In this document: one piece after another, positions 32,850 to 38,339 of the stretch
Layout: the number at the start of each line of letters is the position of its first letter
How positions within the stretch are numbered: position 1 is the stretch's first letter
DNA from: Pseudomonas sp. PB106
Lineage (GTDB): Bacteria > Pseudomonadota > Gammaproteobacteria > Pseudomonadales > Pseudomonadaceae
Assembly (NCBI RefSeq): GCF_009764645.1
Contig: NZ_RWIM01000130.1
Span: 1-38,339 of the forward strand
Direction of reading: 5' to 3'
Length of the DNA: 38,339 nucleotides
The notes under the pieces: generated by a model
Told to the model about the DNA's origin: nothing
The model's input: the letters and a program-made list of their open reading frames with translations, nothing else
Databases searched by the model: none
Made by a program: the position numbers and the translations under genes

Positions 32850-33461
32850 ATGTCCGCACGCTATCAAGCGGCCAGCGACTACCTGGCCGCACTCGATGAC
32901 GACTGGCAGCGCCACATCAGCGCGGTCGGCCCGTGCCTGCACCAGCCCCACCCGGCCCGCGATCCTTACGAGTCGCTGGTGCGGGCGATTGCCTATCAAC
33001 AACTGCACGCCAAGGCAGGCGATGCGATTGTCGGGCGGCTGGTCGGGTTGTTTCCCGGACAGTCGTTCCCCCGCCCCGAACAGATCCTCGCCAGCGATTT
33101 CGAGCGAATGCGCAGCTGCGGCTTTTCCGCCGGCAAGATCGCGACCCTCCAGGGCATTGCCCAAGCCACGCTGGACGGCGTGGTGCCGGACTACGCCACC
33201 GCGCTGGCCATGGACGACGAAGCGCTGATCGAGCGCCTGACCAGCCTGCGCGGGGTCGGCCGCTGGACGGTAGAGATGCTGCTGATCTACAGCCTCGAAC
33301 GCATGGACATCCTGCCCGCCGACGACTTCGGTGTGCGCGAGGGCTATCGGCGCCTCAAACAGCTGGAGGTGCAGCCGACGCGCAAACAGATGATCGACAT
33401 CGGCCTGGCGTGGCAGCCTTATCGAACCGTGGCAGCGTGGTATCTGTGGCGGATGCGTTGA
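32850..33461 (+). CDS. alkA: DNA-3-methyladenine glycosylase II (AlkA type)
   Basis: This 203-residue base-excision repair enzyme removes alkylated purines and pyrimidines. The HhH-GPD domain has the hairpin LRGVGRWTVEML (133-144) and catalytic Asp159 in LPADDFG. It lacks the N-terminal domain of the 282-residue E. coli AlkA, so it is the short form common in pseudomonads. It starts one base after the PEP mutase-like gene, so the three genes form one alkylation-response operon with ada. It is convergent with the SET-like gene, 18 bases apart. Confidence 0.92.
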   Translation: MSARYQAASDYLAALDDDWQRHISAVGPCLHQPHPARDPYESLVRAIAYQQLHAKAGDAIVGRLVGLFPGQSFPRPEQILASDFERMRSCGFSAGKIATLQGIAQATLDGVVPDYATALAMDDEALIERLTSLRGVGRWTVEMLLIYSLERMDILPADDFGVREGYRRLKQLEVQPTRKQMIDIGLAWQPYRTVAAWYLWRMR

Positions 33462-33479
33462 GCGTCCCATCGGCCGGTT

Positions 33480-34847
33480 TCATGGAAACACCCAACCCAT
33501 TTCTTTATCGGAATAGTCGTAATCCATGCGCAGTTCGGTGCCTGCCGGAATGTCCTCCGAGGCAAACAGCGCGGTCAATACATAGGACCGGGTAACCGGC
33601 GCCTCACCGATCAGCAATTGCGCCTCGACATTGAACGCCACTGTCTCGACGTTGTACCCCGACCGTGCCTGATGGACCGGTTTGCCTTTGGCGTCGTACT
33701 CGAAATTGGAGTTGATCCGCGACATCGCGTTATCCCCCACGATCACCAACGGATCGGCAATCAGTTGCCCCCCACCGAAGCGCATGGCCTCCCCCACGTA
33801 CATGGTGAACGTCTGCTCTTCACGCCGGATGAGCCGCAACGGCATCACCGTTCCACCGTAGACCCCCAGTGGCTCGCCCTTGGTCAAGCGGCGGTTGGCC
33901 GCCACCATCAGCTGCCCGATCATCGCCCTTTCCTGCGGCACTTTGGCATCGACTTCACTGAAATGCCGTACTTCAATTTTGTCTTCGTAGAGCCTGCCGA
34001 CTTCGTCATAGCCTTCGAACTTGATGTAGGGCTTGATTGCCGAGGCTTTGTAAATCTTCCCGGAGTAGGATTTGACCGTGGACTCGATCTTGCGGATGCG
34101 GATCGGCCGGCCCTGCATGTCGCGCAGCGGATACCGGCCATTGTTGGCGCGGTTGTAGGTTCCCAACTGATTGTCGCGGAACCGGTGACTCGATACTTGC
34201 CGCATGAACATCAGCTCATGGGGCGAATAAGGAATGAACGGCATCGATTCAGAGGCGAGAAAATACTCGTCATCCGAGTGATCCGACTCCATTTCCCGCT
34301 CCTTGGGATGGCGCGTGTCGGTGCCTTCTTCGGCTGCCGACCGATACACGTTGCTATCGGATTCTTCCAGCGGGCGCCACAGGTGGCTATCGGCAGTGCG
34401 TATCAGCACCGGGCCGGATGGCGTCGTTTCACTGGCCAGTCTGGCTCGCAACAAACCGGTCTCGGGATCCAGGCCTACCTGTACGAACCCGTCCTGCACC
34501 TGGGCGAACTGTCGCCCCTGAAACAGCCTGAATCCCTGCGCGTCGACATCCGGCAAATGGATACCGGCAGGTATGCGGTAATACCTCAGTGGTCGCGGTC
34601 TGGGCACGCTGGGCGCAGCCGGCACGGCGGCAACATCGCCCACTTCGACGGTTGGCGCGGCGACTTGAGGACGGGCGGTGTCCGGCAACCTGGGCGCACC
34701 TGCAAAACCAGTTGCAGGCAGCGCGGGAAGATCGACATGCACACGCGGCGGACTGTCAGGCCGCAGCGGCGGTGCGCCGCCCGGCTGCCTTGCTGGCGTA
34801 CGTACATCGACAGTGCCGGAGCTTTTGCCTGGTGTTTTGTTACCCAT
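33480..34847 (-). CDS. Orphan protein with proline-rich N-terminus and C-terminal SET-like domain (putative effector)
   Basis: This 455-residue protein has no signal peptide. Residues 1-90 are Pro/Ala/Arg-rich (low complexity). A block near 110-160 (FRLFQGRQFAQVQDGFVQV, then GPVLIRTADSHLWRPLEE) recalls a segment of large Pseudomonas effector-like proteins. RFRDNQLGTYNRANNGRYPL follows. The C-terminal 130 residues fit a SET methyltransferase: VYGG at 329-332 (Y-x-G), DNAMSRINSNFEYD at 372-385 (GNxxRFINHxCxPN position, with His and Cys absent), NVETVAFNVE, and FASEDIPAGTELRMDYDY ending at 445 with Tyr443 at the catalytic position. ATG at 34847 has AAGGA ten bases upstream. SET proteins methylate lysines, and some bacterial ones act on host histones. 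Function, target and secretion route here are inference. Confidence 0.75.
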   Translation of the reverse strand: MGNKTPGKSSGTVDVRTPARQPGGAPPLRPDSPPRVHVDLPALPATGFAGAPRLPDTARPQVAAPTVEVGDVAAVPAAPSVPRPRPLRYYRIPAGIHLPDVDAQGFRLFQGRQFAQVQDGFVQVGLDPETGLLRARLASETTPSGPVLIRTADSHLWRPLEESDSNVYRSAAEEGTDTRHPKEREMESDHSDDEYFLASESMPFIPYSPHELMFMRQVSSHRFRDNQLGTYNRANNGRYPLRDMQGRPIRIRKIESTVKSYSGKIYKASAIKPYIKFEGYDEVGRLYEDKIEVRHFSEVDAKVPQERAMIGQLMVAANRRLTKGEPLGVYGGTVMPLRLIRREEQTFTMYVGEAMRFGGGQLIADPLVIVGDNAMSRINSNFEYDAKGKPVHQARSGYNVETVAFNVEAQLLIGEAPVTRSYVLTALFASEDIPAGTELRMDYDYSDKEMGWVFP

Positions 34848-34973
34848 GAATCATTCGTCCTTGAATGGAAAGTGAATCGGTCCCTGCGAAGGGAGACCCA
34901 GCGGCGGGAAAAATACCACCCGCCGGATCGTCCCGCGCAGAGCAACCAATTCAAAATACTTCCCGCCAGACCC

Positions 34974-36071
34974 TCACAGCCCCGACTTCAACCGACTGAA
35001 GGCCCGGATCAACGCGCGGTTGAATGCCTTGCCATTGTCGTTCTTGCTGTACAGCGAAGCTCGCACCTGCGCCGACGGATACGTCCCCGGATCATTGCGA
35101 ATCGACGCGTCAACCAAGCCATCCGCCGCTGTGATCGCATTGGCGTAGTGAATGGTGTCGGTGATCGGCGCGATCACCTCGGGGGTCATCAGGTAATCCA
35201 TCAATGCCAGACCGGCCTGCGGATGCGGTGCATCCTTGGGCACGACCATGGCGTCGAACCAGATCAACGTGCCTTCCTTGGGAATCCGGTAGCTCAATTT
35301 AAACGGTTTGTTGGCCGCTTCGGCCTGACCAGCGGCAATCGCCACGTTGCCGTTCCACGACATCGCCACGCAGGTATTGCCATTGGCGAGGTCACTGATA
35401 TTCAGGTCGTTATCGAAGTAGCGGATATACGGGCGGATTTTCGCCAGTTGCTGCTCGGCGAGTTTCAGATCGTCGAGGTTCTGCCGGTTGATGTCCAGGC
35501 CCATGTACTTCATCACGGCGGCAAATACTTCGTTGGGATCGTTGAGTAGGCTCACGCCGCAATCGGCAAATTTCGACACCACCGCCGGGTCGAACAGCAT
35601 CGCCCAACTGTCGCTGGGCGCATCCGGCAGGCGCTGCTTGATCGCTTCTTCCTGATAGCCCACTCCGGTGGTACCCCAGGCGTAGATGCCGGCGTAGCGA
35701 TTGCCCGGATCGAACACCGCCATGTGCTGCCGGAACTCTTCGCCGCCACCGGCAAAGTGCGGCACCCGGGCTTTGTCCAGCGGCTGGACCGCGCCGCTTT
35801 CGATGGCTCGCGACAAATGCTGGCCGGCGGTCAGCACCAGGTCGTAACCGCTGCGGCCGGTGAGCAGTTTGGTCTCGACGGTTTCCAGTGAATCAAAGTG
35901 GTCGGCGACCACATGAATCCCGGTTTTCGCCTCGAAATTCTTCAAGGTATCCGGGGCCAGGTATTCGCCCCAGATGTACAGATTCACCACCGGTTTCGCG
36001 CTGTCAGCGGCCTGCACGCACAAGGGTGCAAGCACCAGCAACAACGCTTGGGTCAGTTTGTGCAGGCGCAT
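34974..36071 (-). CDS. Periplasmic polyamine-binding protein (PotF/PotD-like)
   Basis: This 365-residue family 1 solute-binding protein has signal peptide MRLHKLTQALLLVLAPLCVQA. The polyamine-binder signature VNLYIWGEYLAPDTLKNFEAKTG opens the mature protein, followed by LTGRSGYDLVLTAGQHLSRAI and the conserved WGTTGVGY. It is the last gene of a run with aguA (two bases between), so it is probably used to capture agmatine, putrescine or spermidine. No permease or ATPase gene follows within the window, so it must share a transporter encoded elsewhere. ATG at 36071 has GGAG in the end of aguA. Confidence 0.9.
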   Translation of the reverse strand: MRLHKLTQALLLVLAPLCVQAADSAKPVVNLYIWGEYLAPDTLKNFEAKTGIHVVADHFDSLETVETKLLTGRSGYDLVLTAGQHLSRAIESGAVQPLDKARVPHFAGGGEEFRQHMAVFDPGNRYAGIYAWGTTGVGYQEEAIKQRLPDAPSDSWAMLFDPAVVSKFADCGVSLLNDPNEVFAAVMKYMGLDINRQNLDDLKLAEQQLAKIRPYIRYFDNDLNISDLANGNTCVAMSWNGNVAIAAGQAEAANKPFKLSYRIPKEGTLIWFDAMVVPKDAPHPQAGLALMDYLMTPEVIAPITDTIHYANAITAADGLVDASIRNDPGTYPSAQVRASLYSKNDNGKAFNRALIRAFSRLKSGL

Positions 36072-36073
36072 GC

Positions 36074-37189
36074 TCAGGCTCCTTTTTTCAGGCCGGCGTA
36101 TTGCGGCATGGTGATGCATGCGACGTTGCCGCCGCCGAGAAGGATTTCCCGGGAGTTTTCGATACCGACGATTTTGTGCTGCGGGAACAGTTCGGCCAGC
36201 GTCGCCATGGCGACCTTGTCGTTGCGATCACCGAACAGCGGCACGACGATCGAACTGTTGCCGGCGTAATAGTTGATGTACGAGGCGCAGATTTTCGTGC
36301 CGGCCTGACGGGTGTGGGTGCTGTCCTGCTGATCGAGGCCTTCGGCTTCTTCGGCGGTCCATTCGAGCACGTCCGGTTGCGGCAGTTTGTGCACGATCAG
36401 CTCGCGACCACGGCTGTCGCGGGTGCTGCGCAAAATGTCGTAGGCCTCCTGATAGATTTCCCACTGCGGATCGTCGCGATTGTCGGTCCATTGCAGCACC
36501 ACCTCGCCGGGACGGACGAAACACGCGAGATCGTCGACGTGGCCGTCGGTTTCGTCGAACTTGCAGCCGCGTGGCAGCCAGATCACTTGATCGGCGCCGA
36601 GGTAATCGGTCAGGCGGCGGGTGACTTCGTCCTTGCCCAGATGCTGATTGCGGTTGCGATTGAGCAGGCATTGTTCGGTGGTGAGGATGCTGCCCTGGCC
36701 GTCGCTCTGAATGCCGCCGAGTTCGGCAATCAACGGTGCGCGATAGCGGTCGAAACGTTCGATTTCGAGGATCTTGCTGGCGATCTGATCGTCCTTGTCC
36801 CACGGGTAGTACAAGCCGCCGTCGAGGCCGCCGTAGGCATTGAATTCGAAGTCGACGCCGCGCACTTCACCGCTCTGGTCGTTGACCACAAAGCATGGGC
36901 CGCTGTCACGGAACCAGGTGTCGTTACAGGTCATTTCCACCACGCGCACTTGCGGCGGCAACTGGCGGCGGGCGGTGGCGAATTGTGCCGCCGAGGCGCA
37001 GACGGTGACCGGTTCACTGTAGGAAATGGCGGTGACGATCTGCACCCAGACTTTCTGCGCAGGCTTGGCGCCGTTGCGCCAAACGTCGGTGCGCTCCGGC
37101 CAGCCGAGCCAGCAGCCAGACTTGGTTTCGAATTCGCCGGGCAGACGGAAGCCGTCCTGTTTTGGGGTGGAGTCGAGCGAACGTGCCAT
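36074..37189 (-). CDS. Agmatine deiminase family protein
   Basis: This 371-residue guanidino-group hydrolase converts agmatine to N-carbamoylputrescine and ammonia. The catalytic set seen is Asp95 in TWFRDSGP, His217 in DGHVDDLACF and Cys358 in GGGNVACITMPQ. The usual agmatine deiminase sequence around the Cys is GGGNIHCIT; here the residue before Cys is Ala instead of His, and DDLACF replaces the common DNFCCY form. It may therefore be a paralogue (AguA2-type) rather than the housekeeping enzyme, and the symbol aguA is withheld. ATG at 37189 has GAGG eight bases upstream; TTG at 37195 is rejected. No amidohydrolase (aguB) gene is adjacent. Confidence 0.9.
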   Translation of the reverse strand: MARSLDSTPKQDGFRLPGEFETKSGCWLGWPERTDVWRNGAKPAQKVWVQIVTAISYSEPVTVCASAAQFATARRQLPPQVRVVEMTCNDTWFRDSGPCFVVNDQSGEVRGVDFEFNAYGGLDGGLYYPWDKDDQIASKILEIERFDRYRAPLIAELGGIQSDGQGSILTTEQCLLNRNRNQHLGKDEVTRRLTDYLGADQVIWLPRGCKFDETDGHVDDLACFVRPGEVVLQWTDNRDDPQWEIYQEAYDILRSTRDSRGRELIVHKLPQPDVLEWTAEEAEGLDQQDSTHTRQAGTKICASYINYYAGNSSIVVPLFGDRNDKVAMATLAELFPQHKIVGIENSREILLGGGNVACITMPQYAGLKKGA

Positions 37190-37288
37190 GGTCAAACCTC
37201 GTCTTGGGGATGGGAATGACCACAGGCTACGGTCGGCGGCGGCAGGCCCGCCAACGATGATTATTGCGGAACAGTTGAATTCAACTCA

Positions 37289-38173
37289 TCAATCGGCCAG
37301 TTGATCGTTGAACCATGCGAGCATTTGCGCCACCGCCGGGCGCTCCATGCGCACGCGTTCGCAGACCAGCGCGTATTGGCCGAGCGCGGTCATGCTGGAG
37401 GTGAATGGCCGCACCAGACGACCACTTTGCAAGTCTTCCTGTGCGGTGAGATTGTCGCCCATCGCCACGCCCTGCCCTTGCGCGGCGGCTTCCAGTGCGA
37501 GCCCGGCATGGGCGAAATACAACTGGCGCTCGGGGCGTTGATCGCCGGCATGGCTGGTCAGCCATGCGGTCCAGGTCTTGCCGTCCTGATCGTCGTGCAA
37601 CAGGCAATGGCGGGCCAGATCCTTTGGGGTTTTCAGCGTGCCCTGGTTGAACAGGCCGGGGCTGCACACCGGGAAGAATTGCAGCGCCGGCAACGGCCGG
37701 ACGAAATAGGCGCTGCTGTCGACCGGGCCGGTGCCGTAGGTGATGGCGAGGTCGATGTCCTCACCCGGCGCAGTCGCCTCGATCGGTTGTTCGTAGAGGT
37801 GCAGCGTGATGTGCGGGTAGCGCGCATAGAAATCGGTGAGGCGGCTCATCAGCCATTTCTGCGCCAGTTCGGCGGTCACGGCGAGCCTGAGCACGGCCAG
37901 CGAGGACGGATCACGCAGTTCGTCGCAGGCATCGCCGATCAGTTCGAAGGCCTGCTGCAGGCTTTGCATCAGGCGCCCGGCGGCGATGGTCGGACGGATT
38001 TGCCGGCCCTCGCGGATGAACAGCGCGACGCCGAGTTGCTCTTCGAGCTGGCGGATCTGGTGGCTGACGGCACTGTCGGTGACGCACAGTTCGGCGGCAG
38101 CACGGCCAAAATGCGCGTGACGGGCGGCGCATTCGAAGGTTCTGAGGGCGGCCAGTGAGGGTAATCGGCGCAT
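37289..38173 (-). CDS. LysR family transcriptional regulator
   Basis: This 294-residue DNA-binding regulator has the N-terminal helix-turn-helix LRTFECAARHAHFGRAAAEL, then CVTDSAVSHQIRQLEEQLGVALF. It resembles the GcvA subgroup, with a LysR-substrate domain in the rest. It is transcribed in the same direction as the agmatine deiminase gene 99 bases downstream, and the two may be one unit; it is the natural candidate regulator of that cluster. ATG at 38173 has AGGGA ten bases upstream. The first codons (bases 38154-38169) are repeated at the right window edge. Confidence 0.92.
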   Translation of the reverse strand: MRRLPSLAALRTFECAARHAHFGRAAAELCVTDSAVSHQIRQLEEQLGVALFIREGRQIRPTIAAGRLMQSLQQAFELIGDACDELRDPSSLAVLRLAVTAELAQKWLMSRLTDFYARYPHITLHLYEQPIEATAPGEDIDLAITYGTGPVDSSAYFVRPLPALQFFPVCSPGLFNQGTLKTPKDLARHCLLHDDQDGKTWTAWLTSHAGDQRPERQLYFAHAGLALEAAAQGQGVAMGDNLTAQEDLQSGRLVRPFTSSMTALGQYALVCERVRMERPAVAQMLAWFNDQLAD

Positions 38174-38339
38174 GGGTTTTGATCCCTGTTTTTAGCCGGA
38201 CATGCTGACCGCACGGGCGGTGGGCGTCCAGTGGCACCGCGTGATCGTTCATCGCTGGCAAGCCAGCTCCCACAAGGATTTGTGTCGTTCACAGATCTTG
38301 TAATCAACACCTGACCTTGGGGGAGTGAGGGTAATCGGC
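38154..38339. repeat. 16-base direct repeat flanking the lysR start and a REP
   Basis: The 16 bases AGTGAGGGTAATCGGC occur at 38154-38169, inside the first codons of the lysR gene, and again at 38324-38339, the last bases of the window, 170 bases apart. A REP lies between them. The second copy may continue beyond the edge. Confidence 0.7.
38250..38274. repeat. REP single copy
   Basis: CATCGCTGGCAAGCCAGCTC followed by CCACA is an inverted orientation of the window's REP consensus. It sits upstream of lysR in the 166-base end region, which otherwise shows no gene. Confidence 0.75.

Noticed and set aside
1..38339. tRNA, rRNA, CRISPR array, IS element or prophage
   Set aside because: No tRNA-like cloverleaf, regularly spaced repeats, transposase or integrase motifs were recognised; the repeats present are REP-type palindromes.

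Overview
The window is chromosomal DNA from a fluorescent Pseudomonas, most likely of the P. fluorescens/P. koreensis group. The evidence is high G+C codon use, many Pseudomonas REP palindromes built on TGTGGGAGCTGGCTTGCCAGC, and a gene order (dnaQ, rnhA, methyltransferase, gloB, mltD, five-gene peptide ABC operon, fabI) that I recall as the PA1816-PA1806 block of P. aeruginosa. No rRNA, tRNA, CRISPR, IS element or phage gene was seen. No gene-free stretch exceeds about 265 bases.

Region 1 (1-13,075) is core genome. A minus-strand run (methyltransferase, rnhA, dnaQ) diverges from gloB and mltD. The operon nppA1-nppA2-nppB-nppC-nppD follows (two periplasmic binding proteins, two permeases, one fused ATPase; a peptide and peptidyl-nucleoside importer), then fabI and a clear terminator.

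Region 2 (13,076-21,898) is mixed metabolism and signalling. It holds a GAF-GGDEF diguanylate cyclase, a three-gene molybdenum hydroxylase operon (2Fe-2S subunit, Tat-exported Moco subunit, dihaem cytochrome c), a chloroperoxidase-type hydrolase, a GFA protein, a methyltransferase, a small PpyR-like membrane protein, a PhnB-like VOC protein and an AraC regulator.

Region 3 (21,899-25,860) is the most accessory-looking part. It contains a very large putative effector or toxin gene broken into two frames. The first 793 residues resemble the DUF6543/dermonecrotic-toxin-like proteins of Pseudomonas. The remainder carries a membrane-like segment and ends in a Fic-like motif whose usual catalytic His position is Gln. 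A single extra T at the TAA of the first frame explains the split.

Region 4 (25,861-33,461) holds a LysE exporter, a bphO-bphP biliverdin/bacteriophytochrome pair, a second LysE exporter, a VOC protein, and an ada - PEP mutase-like - alkA alkylation-repair operon.

Region 5 (33,480-38,339) begins with a 455-residue orphan protein having a proline-rich N-terminus and a C-terminal SET-like domain, which I propose is an effector-type lysine methyltransferase. It ends with a LysR - agmatine deiminase - polyamine-binding-protein cluster.

The two strongest leads for undescribed biology are the split Fic-like giant gene and the SET-domain protein. Both are orphans with no secretion machinery or obvious immunity partner in the window. 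Family names come from recognising motifs by eye; no database search was run.
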